A DNA stretch of 64,000 nucleotides. Origin: Apostichopus japonicus (taxonomy: Eukaryota; Echinodermata; Holothuroidea; Aspidochirotida; Stichopodidae). The DNA lies in contig NC_092575.1 of NCBI RefSeq assembly GCF_037975245.1, positions 11,304,501 through 11,368,500 on the forward strand, written 5' to 3'. The notes below the pieces were generated by a model, which had not been told where the DNA came from, did no database searches, and saw nothing but the letters and a program-made list of their open reading frames with translations. Below are positions 24,397 to 35,261 of this stretch, in pieces (within the stretch, counting starts at the first letter, position 1; each line of letters starts with the position of its first letter). The position numbers were made by a program, and so were the translations under genes.

Positions 24397-25423
24397 TGCC
24401 GAGAATAATTATAAGAACAACGGTGAAGACAACCCAGCCAAGACAATTGAGATTTAAGAGAAAGAGAACTATAAAGAACGGCATGGGTCCATTAGTCATT
24501 AAAGATAACATGTCTTTAGTGATAACATTCATGGAGAACGAAAAAAAATACTTCATCATTGATATCTTTTTCACTAAATGCAATTAGCAAGAGGTACTGC
24601 TTGTGGTACCATTTGATGAAGTCAAAGTGTTTTTTAACTATATACATAAATCTTGTAAAATATGTTATATAATAACTTAAGTATATATATATATATGTTA
24701 TATGTTATATATGTTATGGTATATATGTTATGGTATATATATATGTGTTATGGTTTCTCCTCAACATAAACGGGTTATGAAATCAAAAACCGGATATGTA
24801 GGTTAAATATTCGAAGATAAACCATAAGATATCTAGTTACACCTAAATTACTGCCCTTGAGTTACTTACTGCCCCTAGGCTTCCTACTGTCTCTGAGCTA
24901 CCAATATAGTGCCCGTTAGATATCTAATTACACCTAAATCACTGCCCGTGAGTTACTTACTGCCCCTGAGCTGCCTACTGAATCTGAGCTACCTATATAG
25001 TGCCCTTGAGATATCTATTGCACCTAAATTACTGCCCCTGGGCTACCCGCTGTCCCCGAGTTATCAACATTTCCTGAGCTTCCTATATTGTCCCATCGGT
25101 CCCTAGGATACCCACTGGTTCTGAGCTACAATATATCCCTCCACTACCTACCTGTATACAATGGTGATTACAAAGCTGAGGGACGAGGACCCTTCTTCCG
25201 TCGTCTCTTCTGTCAGCAATTTCTGTCTGAACGTATATGTGCCCTGACTTAAAGAATTGTATTTTTAGATTCTCCTGCAAGCAGGAACTCGCGAAGAAGC
25301 CGTCATTGGCTTATCAAAGCCACAAGCTGACCGAAGTCAGTCTCTTATTCATATTTAACGTCCATGATTATGAATTGTCAATTGTCAACAACTCTGTAAC
25401 TGAACGACATACATTAATCTTGG
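24397..25423. repeat. 3' region of copy B with TA tract and 88-bp minisatellite
   Basis: Untranslated region, a short (TA)n at 24681-24697, then about three minisatellite units at 24828-25040 matching 10935-11300. The remainder matches 11300-11607 with no gene. Short frames in this stretch are repeat-derived. Confidence 0.7.
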
Positions 25424-25500
25424 AGTGACTCGAACCGGGGCCCTTATGATTGGAAGGCACCGGCGTTAACAACTGAGCTAGCACTCCACTGTTTTAGATC
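25424..25500 (-). mobile_element. tRNA-derived SINE head (copy B unit)
   Basis: Same element as 11608-11685, with GCCCCGGTTCGAGTC giving a slightly better T arm. Shared position in both units. Confidence 0.65.
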
Positions 25501-26625
25501 TATACTTCTTAGTACTTTAGATATAGACTTAGATTTCTTAGATGTATATAATTACCTATTAAAATACTGAGGTGATGGGTTTCTTGGAAAGATCCGCACA
25601 TCCTGAGAATAAAAGATGAAACATGAAGAGGCTTTATGTTCAGTTTGTTTTTAACTGAAGCCGTCGCAACATAAAACTGCCGAAATATTGATCAATAGTA
25701 GTTTTAAGCACACGCACACTGCCAGAGAGTCCATGATTTTCTACGTAACGACAGTCAGAGTTGTGTCGGTTCGCGATCAGTTTTTATAGAGCCATCACCA
25801 AATCTCGGGTATATACGCCAATTATGCAATAGTAATTTTAATGTTATCGATTATTAGACGTTTAAGGTGGACGTTGTTGCATGTACACTTTCATCGACGA
25901 TGGGCCAATTTCTGATACACGTTCGTAGGATCTCCTTCTAAGACATATTCCTTCTCACACTTTCTGAATGCTAAATGTCTTCGGATTTCGACTATGATGA
26001 TGATACGTGCTTCATTGATTGGTTGTCGAAAGCAAAGTACGCAGTTGTTGTATCCCCGGCGGCTTGTCATGGACACTTTCTTTGTACGATGGCATTGTGC
26101 CATTGGAAAGCGATGAAAGGGTCACCTCTCTGTCATCTCTCTACCGCCTCCTAACGTTACATTGCTTTTATTCAATGATATTTCCAACCGGCATTTCTCC
26201 AACTCTCGTTCACGCCCCCCCCCCCCTCACAAACTCCCTCCTTACGAAAATTCACCAACACACGAAAGGAAAGTTTTCACATGAAACATAGAGAATAGGT
26301 GAGTATTCTTTCTATTTATTTATTTTTTGTTCATCGATTTGGTCGTTTCACGTCAGACTTACATGTATACAGGGTGCACTTTGGCAATGAAAAGTATGTT
26401 ATGTAAATACATAAAGACAGAACCGTTAGGTATTCCGTTAGCAGCGTATATAGTGAACTAAACCAAGCGCATTCCATTAATAAGTTACACAACAAAATAC
26501 TCCAGCACCCCTCATCCCTCCCCAGAAGAGGTATAAGTGATATGCGCCATACGAGCGACAAAAGTTATTCCCTCTTCTCGCCCAGAATGAGAAATTTTCG
26601 ATAATGAAAATAATAATGTATATGA
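25501..26625. other. Non-coding spacer, copy B unit
   Basis: Homologous to 11690-12521 but with about 290 extra bases (about 26130-26420, including a C tract at 26217-26226). These were either inserted here or deleted from copy A. No inverted ends or clear target duplication mark the boundaries, and the flanks (TATAAATACAT / TGTAAATACAT) are similar, so a deletion in copy A is favoured. No gene. Confidence 0.5.
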
Positions 26626-26890
26626 CTAGCAGGGTGTGTTACAGGGATTCCGTGATTGATCTAAAGTAACTTGACTAGCAGAGTGTGTTACAGGAATTCA
26701 GTGATTGATCTAAAGTAACCTAACTGCAGGGTGTGTTACAGGGATTCCATGATTGATCTAAAGTAACTTAACTAGCTTGGTGTATTACAGGGATTCAGTG
26801 ATTGATCTAAAGTAACCTAACTGCAGGGTGTGTTGCCGGGATTCCGTGATTAACCCTTAAGTAACCGCACTCAGGGTGTGTTACAATGGT
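26626..26890. repeat. Minisatellite, about 48-bp period (copy B)
   Basis: About five units of the GGTGTGTTACAGGGATTC repeat, shorter than the copy A tract. Confidence 0.85.
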
Positions 26891-27450
26891 ACGCATCAGC
26901 TAACGTATCATATGTACGCTGATGACACTTAGCTTTACCTCGCCATTGATCAAAAAAAAACCGGATCCAATCGAGGGCGTCATACTAAAGGTCCAATCTT
27001 GCATCTAGATGATATTCAGTCAGGGATGACCCACAATCACCTATCAAACTGAACACTGATAAAACTGAAGTCTTGATTTGCGACAGAAAACAAGAAGTAG
27101 CAAAACTGCATATAACACAACTAAGCATCAGTCAATGCAACATAAATATTGTCGATAAAACCTCAGTCTGCAATCTTAGAGTAAGAATTGATCCTGAACT
27201 CAATATGGATGAACACATAAAACACTTTTGTAAATCAACTTATTTTCATTTGCGCAACATTAGCAAGATTAGAAGATATCTGACTAGACAAGCAACTGAA
27301 TAGTTGGTGAATACCCTGATAACATATCGACTTGACTACGGTAATTCTTTGCCCTATGGAATTACAAATGCACAAATGAATTGACTGCATCGAATTCATA
27401 ACACCGCCGCACGAATAGTGACAAAAACTCCAAAGCTAAGTCATATAACA
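26890..27450 (+). pseudogene. CR1/L2-like LINE reverse transcriptase fragment (copy B unit)
   Basis: Same fragment as 12890-13450, including the YADDT box followed by a stop, and stops after RQATE and NAQMN. The shared stops show it was already dead before the segmental duplication. Confidence 0.85.
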
Positions 27451-28670
27451 CGTTTGTAACGAAACGTCAAAGACAACATGAAATGATAACACAATGATCT
27501 TTATAACGGAAAATATGATTAAAAAAAGAGGAAAATGTTGAAGGTAGCTTGATGGTAGCTTGCTCATATACAAGTTAATATATGAATCAATGTTCACTAT
27601 AAACACACATTCAACCATAAGCGGTCCCATTCTTTTTTTTAATTGATTGTTATTCACATCCGTTTTCATAATACAGGAAGATTTAAACTGAAATAAAATA
27701 TACAGAAAAAATATATATTAAAAGACCGAACTATCCCTGTCAGGGTATCTAACTATATGGTTTATATTTATATATCTGTTTATATTCCAAGCAAAAGGCA
27801 ACAGGTCTACATGCGTGGGAACTGATTGCCGTTTGCTAGATAGCCTACTCACCAACTTCTCATTTTATTAAATAAACACTGACTTTGTACAAAATCTAAA
27901 AGCTAACATCAATTATAGACCAATATCGAAACAATTAGATCGTTAAAGCTGAACGACGCAATATCATGAATCTTATCTGAACGTTCCTTTTGTTTCCTTT
28001 TTTAATATAATGACGAAACACACTCATGGGTTACAGGCCCACACATACACATACTTTCACCTACAGAGACCCATCTGCCTGCAAGACTATATACCAAAGG
28101 GGATGTTGTGACAAACCAACTTTGGGCTAAATTAAACATTTTTCTGCAAAATGTTTAATTGACAACTTATCAGAAGTTGGGGCAAAGTTTTCTGATGTTG
28201 TTGCACTTTAAGCTTCCGTTTACCGCTTCAGGATATTAGCGGAAAAAAACTTATGAAAACAGGAAATGTTTACTTACACTCCAACCTATAATCAGAAAAC
28301 CGACCAAACATAACAATTCTGCCACATTGGAAGAGAGTAAGGGAGAAACCATGGAGCTATAAACAGATGGAGAAACTATCAAGTAGTCTGCCGTCCGATG
28401 GAACTCTATGTGTAAGATTTTTTTCAATGATTGTTTTTTATTCATATATTTTCTTATTAACGTCTCGGGAACGACATGCTGTAAGTTACCACATACATCT
28501 ACTATGATATGTACTTGCTCTACTTATATGTATTAAACTCTTTTGCATCAGGAAGTGAACAATTAAATATTATGTATATTATTTAAAAAAAGAGAGAAAT
28601 AAGATATGACTTATAATTGACAAGTAAGGAGTAATGTTTATATTTATATATAAATAATGTTTATATATCC
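27451..28670. other. A/T-rich intergenic DNA between copies B and C
   Basis: Aligns with 13450-13514 plus 14599-15760 of unit A and contains the empty LTR site near 27513-27530. No gene seen. Confidence 0.55.
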
Positions 28671-29011
28671 GCCGGAGGTTGGAAGTTTTTTCACTGTTCT
28701 GGATTTTCCTTCTCATTACGTTTTCAATTATATATATTAATTTGCCTTTGTCGTTAACTTCCATTTCATTAACATAAAGTCTGTTCAAATTATCTCTTTC
28801 GAGATCCGGCTTTAGGAATCACAAATGATTTTCGAGTTGGTCAGCATCATGTTTGATCTCTATAGAGTAAGGCAAAATATGTCACCAAGAACAGAACTAG
28901 TATTGTTCGATACAGGTGACAAACGCCTACAGTGGAATTGCGACCTTCCTTGCCGGTACCGGTTTCGAACCTCTGGACATACAATCAGCGTCCATAGTCT
29001 AGTGGTTAGGG

Positions 29012-30186
29012 CAGGGACGTCGCTAGAGAGGGGTGTGGGGGTGTCTCACCCCCCCCCAATCTTGGTAAAAATTACGATAGTTGGAAAATTTGAGTGCGAC
29101 AGTCGGAATTTCCGACCGTCGGAATTTCCGACTGTCGCCAGCTTCAATTCGAATTTCCGACTGTCGCACACTAATTTTTCTGACTGTCGCACTTTTATTT
29201 TCATATGTTCTTGTAATTTGTGAGTGACATGAAAGTTTCGATCAAAATTGACCTTTATTCAGTCATATTTACCATGTTTTCCTCGTCAAAATTGTATCTT
29301 GCGATCCTTATACTCCACCATACAAAACTTTGTATGATTTTGAATACTCTAAAAAAAATATACAACGTTCCCCAGCTTCAATTCGGATAATTTATGTATT
29401 AATTTTGCTATTGGGTGGTTCGACCCTGTTCGCTAGCTTCAAGTAAGTTCAGGATATACAGGGACGTAGCCAGGGGGAGCAGGGGAGCGGCTGCTCCCCC
29501 TTTCAGTGTCGAAAAATATGTTTAAAAACTTGTTATTACAATGCTAATACACGGCGATAACAATATTTGTTTTTACGCCACTGCGCATCTGGCTGTCTTA
29601 CAAAATATGAAAGTTTATATTGTCCATCAGTTAAGTTCGTCAAATGTATTTCTGGTATATTATGTAAAAGAACATGTAAAAGGTTTCAAACGGGAAACAA
29701 AATCTGCTGATAATATGATATCATATGATAATGATGAAACTGGCAACAAATTGCACCAGATCGCATCTAAGGACCTTCAATTGTTCAAAAATATCTCAAA
29801 GGGGGACACCCCTCCCCTTAGACCCCTCCCCCATATCAATGGCAAAAGGTGCTCCCTCTTTCAAACTCCTGGCTACGTCGTTGGGGTATACATTGTCTCT
29901 ACGGTATACAATTAAAACACCAATCCTAATCTATGGAAGCTTAAAAGTGCCATCAACATAAGCAAAAACTTTGCCCCATAAGGTACAAATGTATCCAAAA
30001 AAGTTCGGAACATAAGTGCAGTCGCGAGAGATGGGGTGTCTGACTGACACTGACCGTATCGTTGACGATTAGTGCGGGGGGGGGGGGGGTACAAGGCAGC
30101 AGTCGGAATTTTCTGGCTCCAAAACCCATCCAGTTGGAATTTCAGCCACTACACCCCCCAATCATCAGGCCTTTGCTACGTCCCTG
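29012..30186. mobile_element. hAT non-autonomous transposon with perfect 8-bp TSD
   Basis: Ends CAGGGACGTCGC and GCTACGTCCCTG are inverted repeats with one mismatch in the first 12. GGTTAGGG stands on both sides (29004-29011 and 30187-30194). An 8-bp duplication with CAGGG ends is diagnostic of hAT. The 1175 bp contain CGACAGTCGGAATTTCCGAC repeats near 29095-29175, a G tract at 30076-30089 and no transposase. Related DNA ends at 33019. Confidence 0.9.
29460..29883. mobile_element. Second hAT-like MITE nested inside the first
   Basis: It begins AGGGACGTAGCCAGGGGGAG and ends CTGGCTACGTCGTTG, imperfect inverted repeats. It is flanked by GGATATAC (29452-29459) and GGGTATAC (29884-29891), 7 of 8 matching. 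The 424 bp have no supported gene; the open frame 29541-29915 crosses the right boundary and is probably chance. Confidence 0.65.
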
Positions 30187-30294
30187 GGTTAGGGTGTCCG
30201 CGTACAAATAGGGAGGCCCGGGTTCGAATCCTGGTGGAGGCTGGAAGTTTTGTCACTGTTCTGGATTTTCCTTCTCATTATGTTTTCAATTATA

Positions 30295-30398
<104 letters not shown>

Positions 30399-30551
30399 CG
30401 AACCTACTCATTTTTGAGATGTTGTGCGTCAAGCGTAATTGTTATCGCTCGAAATCATCGTCTCTTATCAAACAGTAGGTAAGTCCAAGTTTTAATGCTT
30501 TTTGGTTCTTTCACTCATGTTCTACAGGATTACAACTTCCTTCAATCGTCC

Positions 30552-32426
30552 ATGATGCAGGTCTTAAAACATCTATGGTTAATCGTCACTATGTGCATTC
30601 TACACGGTAGGACAAAAAGTCAAGTTCTTTGTTATTGAATAGTAATAGTTTATGTAACCTGGAACTAATAGAGTTCAATAGGTTTCACCTTCACTATAAG
30701 TCTTGGGGATATATGTCTTATATACCTTAAATCTTGGTGATTGAGAAAACCATGATTTTTGTTTCGTAATCACTTCGGCTGAGGCACGTACGTATTATTG
30801 CGGTGTTAGTTTTTACATTTTATCGGTTAAATGAAGAAAAAATTATACGTCAACGTTTGCTTCAAATCGAATTTTGTAAGCCACAATGCAATATGTTTTA
30901 CAATTATTAGATTGGTCGTTTACATTTCAGTAAAGGTTTAGTTTGGACCGGTGCAAGACATGACTGGTTATTAATTAATTAAGAAGTTTGTGAATGCATA
31001 CCTCTTTCAGTTACTTGTTGAAATGCAGGTTTACTAAAGAAGGGACAAAATGCCGTTGTTTTAATACAGAGAATACTAATTGCTATTTCTAAATACAAAT
31101 AAAACAAAACTGTTAGCAAACTGCTCATCCACTAAAGAGCATGTGTAAAGAGAATGTGTAAAAGTAAGTTGGCCTGACGTTACGATCCTAGCAGGATCTT
31201 TTTCAGAGGCTAAATGACAAGCTTGTCCTTAGCCTCTAAAGAAGACCCTGCTAGGATTGAAAAGTCAGGCCAACTTACTTTTACACATGCTATTGCTATC
31301 AATATTAATTTATTTTGATGCGAAATACTATACTCTATTTTATTTTAATTCCCAACACAACCGTTTTAGGTACTAAAAGTGTTTTGACAGACTGTACAAG
31401 TCACCAAAATGCACGAATCGGCAGTAGTTGGAAAATTGACTGCAGGCTACAAGGAGATTGGAGCGAAGTTAAATATTACCACGATAACCCAGTCGAAAGA
31501 AATTTACTAATTATGTCTAATCAAGGTAAGCCTTTAACATGTGTAAGAGTGAGTTATTCCCACGAGTATTTACCATTAATACACAATTATATAGTAAATA
31601 TACATTATTCGATACATTTTTACTTTTTCAATTCAGCTTTCTTTCTTTTTGTATGATTGCTTTACGATGATGGTGATAGTTTATAATGCCTAATAGGAGT
31701 TGATTAAATCTTAAAAGGTGACAATGTATATTTTCAAGGAATAATTGATATCCCTCTGTATGAATGTATAGGTAAAGGTAGAGGTAAAGGGAAAGGCGTG
31801 CGTTGACACAAGTGAGAACAATCAAGAGACAAAATGAGACAAATTAATGATTGAAATTTATCAAACTAGGCAGGCAGTTTAAAAAAAAAATTTTTTTTTT
31901 TTTTTAAATAAGGTTAAATTGAATAACGTGATGTACATGGTTTGCCGTACACACAATATATCACAAGTCATGTACAGCGAGATCAATTGTTCTCGTGACT
32001 TTACAATATGCTTACTTACTCTTAAAGAAGGAAACGGCTGTTAACAAATAGTGAGAAGCCACATAAGAACATCCGTGAAAAACATATTGGAAAGGAAGTA
32101 GTAATCCAAACATAAGCAATCAGTAGCATTCCCCGTCCATATCCTTATAATAGGTGTGGTGAGATGTAATTATAAAGTTGTGATTTTCAATATAAATGTT
32201 TATGAAGGTGATATAAAGTAGAAACTTAACATGCATTATATGAACTTGATATGGCTTTTATATGGATTCCCTTCATATCTTCCACATCAAACTTAAGATA
32301 ATTCGAATATGGGCCAGATATAAAATCCAACATATAAAAATATTAAAACTTTTTGGCCATACGTAATTTAAAGTTTTATATAAAGTTAAGTTCATATAAA
32401 GTTTCATAAAGTAAACAAAGTAGAAC
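30552..32426 (+). pseudogene. Truncated Ig gene copy C (exons 1-2 only)
   Basis: Exon 1 (30552-30606) and exon 2 (31370-31525) are intact, with good splice sites and the same coding sequence as copies A and B. Exon 2 is unchanged at the protein level. Intron 2 can be followed to GTAGAACC at 32426, matching about 18500 of copy B, where homology ends abruptly at a hAT terminus. The rest of the gene (six exons, including the transmembrane exon) is absent. A transcript could at most give a signal peptide with half an Ig domain. Confidence 0.85.
31152..31290. repeat. Foldback repeat, intron 1 of copy C
   Basis: Third copy of the hammerhead-like inverted repeat. Its core is degraded in the same way as copy A (GAAAAGTC), so A and C share changes that B lacks. 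Confidence 0.75.
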
Positions 32427-32483
32427 CAAAAAAATCACTGGCGGGCCGCATGTGGCCCGCGGGCCGTAGGTTGCCCACCCCTG
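32427..32483 (-). mobile_element. hAT terminus (CAGGGGTGGGCAAC type)
   Basis: Read on the minus strand from 32483: CAGGGGTGGGCAACC, then GGCCCGCGGGCC and a second GGCCCGCC. This is the classic end of hAT elements of the Charlie type. Only about 57 bp remain. Its inner edge coincides with the break in Ig copy C. Confidence 0.8.
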
Positions 32484-33019
32484 GCCTATAGGAACGATGT
32501 CCTAAAATGTCCCCGGACATATAGGGGAAGGAAGCTATCCGCCGCGACTGCATGTGAGTTTCTCGACTTGCCGTCCTGGGAGTCATACCACAAAATGGTG
32601 CATATCCTCTTACGCCATTATTAATAATTTAAAAATATAACATATATGATATGCACATTAACAAAATTTTGGTTATATTTTTCGGGCAAGTCGCTACAAC
32701 CCCCCCACCCCCCCCAAATCAGATTGGGCTCATACGCCTATCACTTTAGTTCTATTAGGCATTTGTTTTTTGAGTATTCAAAATCATACGAAGTTTTGTA
32801 CGGTGGAGTATAAGAATCGCGAGTTACAATTTCTCAAGTGGCAACGAAATTTTTCAATTTTCAGGTCATGCACAATCACAGGAATAAATGAATAGGCGTA
32901 GATAAACTGAAGTGCGACAGTCGGAAATTCCGACTGTCGCACTCCAATTTTCCAACTATCGTCAGTTTAACATAGTTTGGGGTGAGACACCCCACCCCCC
33001 CCCTGTAGCGACGTCCCTG
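32484..33019 (-). mobile_element. hAT fragment related to the 29012-30186 element
   Basis: Read on the minus strand from 33019 it starts CAGGGACGTCGCTAC, followed by TGTCTCACCCC, CGATAGTTGGAAAATT and the GTCGGAATTTCCGAC inverted repeat, all matching the left end of the 29-kb element. The other end is not identified. DNA from 32484 to about 32640 is unassigned. Confidence 0.65.
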
Positions 33020-33117
33020 CGTGTACCCAGTGTTCTCACATTTTGTTATAATTAAAAAAAAAAAGTGTTTTCGAAATCGAAAAGTAGACTAAATAGTCAA
33101 GTGCTCTTTGATGGTCG

Positions 33118-33414
33118 TTGCGGATTTTCCACACACCTCAAAGACGACACAAAGACATGTTGGAGAAGGGGATGTTCGACACATATCCAAACGTCGCTCG
33201 TGCCTACCAGCTAATTCTCACCCTGCCAGTCACTTCCTGCTCATGCGAGCGTAGCTTTTCGGCGTTAAAGTTTGTGAACAATTCGTTGCGGACGGGCATG
33301 TCCCAAGCCAAGCACGTCTGAGTGACCTGATGGTGCTGGCCACGCACCCCGACCGAGCGGAAGCGTGCAAGCAGACTGCCATTGACTCATTTTGGAACCT
33401 AACTCAGCGACGTT
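33118..33414 (+). pseudogene. hAT transposase C-terminal dimerisation domain, frameshifted
   Basis: The translation holds the hAT C-terminal signature LPVTSCSCERSFSALKFVNN (to about 33270) and continues SLRTGMSQA. A 1-nt frameshift near 33318 is needed to go on to RLSDLMVLATHP...SFWNLTQRR and a stop at 33412-33414. The family is the zf-MYM/52K-repressor-like hAT transposases. The RNase H core and zinc finger are missing. Confidence 0.85.
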
Positions 33415-34557
33415 GAATGGGAACAGTGTCAGCAACTGAATTTCTTGTAGGGCCTACGAGAAATGGGGCTTCTGTTGACTGCTTGGTCAATGGTTGTTAA
33501 TTGTTGATATTCAGTCAATCGAAACAGTTAAATAATTACTGATTGATAACTAATGAACCAAATGTGCCATCAACGCTGCCATCGTTGAACACTATTTTAT
33601 AGTCCCAAAATAAGTGCCACCCGTTACCTTTGCCAAAGTTAGTCAATTTTCCATGAAAAAGATGGCAAATTGTTTAATTGTTTTCTAAGCCTGTAACAAA
33701 GTTCGGAAAGTTAAGATAAATGTAGTGAATAGAGATTATGGGACTCCATGTGAACTTCTTCTTAAGTAATGCAATTAGTTCGCTAAAAGGTCCACCAGGA
33801 TAAATTTTCCTCATGGTCTGATAGGTAGTTTCGAAAAAAATGAATAATAATACTCATTTCAAATACAGTCACAATTAACCTGGAAAATAATCACTTCGTT
33901 ATCGTATGTTTTACGTTAGGTATCGCTACTTTCGCTTTTTCTGCCCATGTTTTCAAACGGCATAGCTTTTTCTTCACCCAGTCACCACTTCTCACGGGCA
34001 TGGGCGGCAATCATGGATCAGCCAACACAAAAATGTTTCAATTTCTTAAATTTCTGGCGCTTCTGGGAGACGAGGAATTGGTAAAATGAGGAATAAATGA
34101 ATAAATGGCCATCACTTCCTTCGAGAATATTCCCAAAATAAAAAATTGCCGGAAATTTTTATCAATTTTAGGGGTGTTGCTTTCTGCCATAAGGCACGGG
34201 AAGTGCCGTTTCCTGCAATCTGAGGGGTCTGCCAGACGAAACTTTTTCTTGTACGCTGCGCGCCAACCTGTGGTGGCGCTCCGCTTTGATAGTCATCACC
34301 TGCTCACGGCCCCCCCCCCAAAAAAAAATATTTTCGCACGACGCCCCTGCTCACTGTGGATTAAACTCCGGTATCACTCAACAACAAGATAACATGGGAT
34401 GCGCTGCCACGGAATATACTCCCTATTTCATTTCCCCAATATAAGGGAACGGGCACCGTCTTTGAAACACCATCATGCACAACTAAACAACAACTATGTA
34501 CAAGCTTTGGCTGTAGCTATGAAGTGCTGTCTCTTATGATAATGACGCACTAGTTTT
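33415..34557. mobile_element. Probable hAT 3' remnant and a hAT terminus
   Basis: The terminus ending GACGCCCCTG at 34349, with C-rich and A-rich tracts before it, reads CAGGGGCGTCGTGCG on the minus strand, a hAT-type end. The DNA between the transposase relic and this end has no gene. The open frame at 34105-34392 spans the terminus and is not supported. Confidence 0.5.
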
Positions 34558-34990
34558 CTACTGGAATCGCCCAAAGATGCGGCGTCTGTAATCCGAGGAA
34601 ACAACGAAATTCTCTGTTAATTCCTCAAATTGCAACTGGGCTAGACGTTCGCGGTGAATATGGCACACCATCACATGGTTCAGCCTCTGTTGAGTCATGG
34701 TGCTCCGTAGCCTTGTCTTCAAACGCCTCGAAGCACTAAAATATCTCTCGGCTTCCGTCAAACTGGCAGAGGAGACGAGGAGCAACCGCAAGAGAGCTTC
34801 GACTTCACCAAATATAACCCGTACCGCTGGATTCATCGATTTGAATATTTGTCTATACCCTTCAACCGACGACTGGAACTGGCCTCGAAAGAAAGGCAGA
34901 CTAAGCTTAAGATTATCGGAGAGCTCAGGGTACCAACTCACGAGATCGGGGTGGAATTCTCCATTCAGCAACATTGAGTGATATTCGATG
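34558..34990 (-). pseudogene. hAT transposase C-terminal fragment
   Basis: The minus-strand frame reads [19 protein letters not shown]...LLVSSASLTEAERYFSASRRLKTRLRSTM...LNHVMVCHIHRERL. This is the end of a hAT transposase with the dimerisation motif (S-A-x-x-E-R-x-F-S-x-x-x-x-x-K-x-x-x-R). The frame runs to a TAG at 34558. Upstream, the frame enters the G-tract and terminal repeat at 35045-35145, so it is a deletion derivative with no ATG of its own. It is a different family from 33118-33414. Confidence 0.85.
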
Positions 34991-35044
34991 ATATGAATCC
35001 TGAGATGTGTAAGCCCTAACCAAATAGAGCCACGACACTTCTCT

Positions 35045-35145
35045 TTTTCCAAATGTGTGGGGGGGGGGGGGGCATTTGATAGTGTGTCCCCTACCCATCG
35101 GACTGTGGGGCACATGTCCCCCGCCCCCCTGGATTGACGTCCATG
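35045..35145 (-). mobile_element. hAT-like terminal repeat
   Basis: From 35145 on the minus strand: CATGGACGTCAATCCAGGGG, then GC-rich sequence and a C/G homopolymer. It lies at the 5' side of the transposase fragment and is probably the end of the same element. Confidence 0.5.

Positions 35146-35261
<116 letters not shown>

Noticed and set aside
29541-29915. 124-residue ORF
   Set aside because: It crosses the boundary of the nested MITE and shows no domain.
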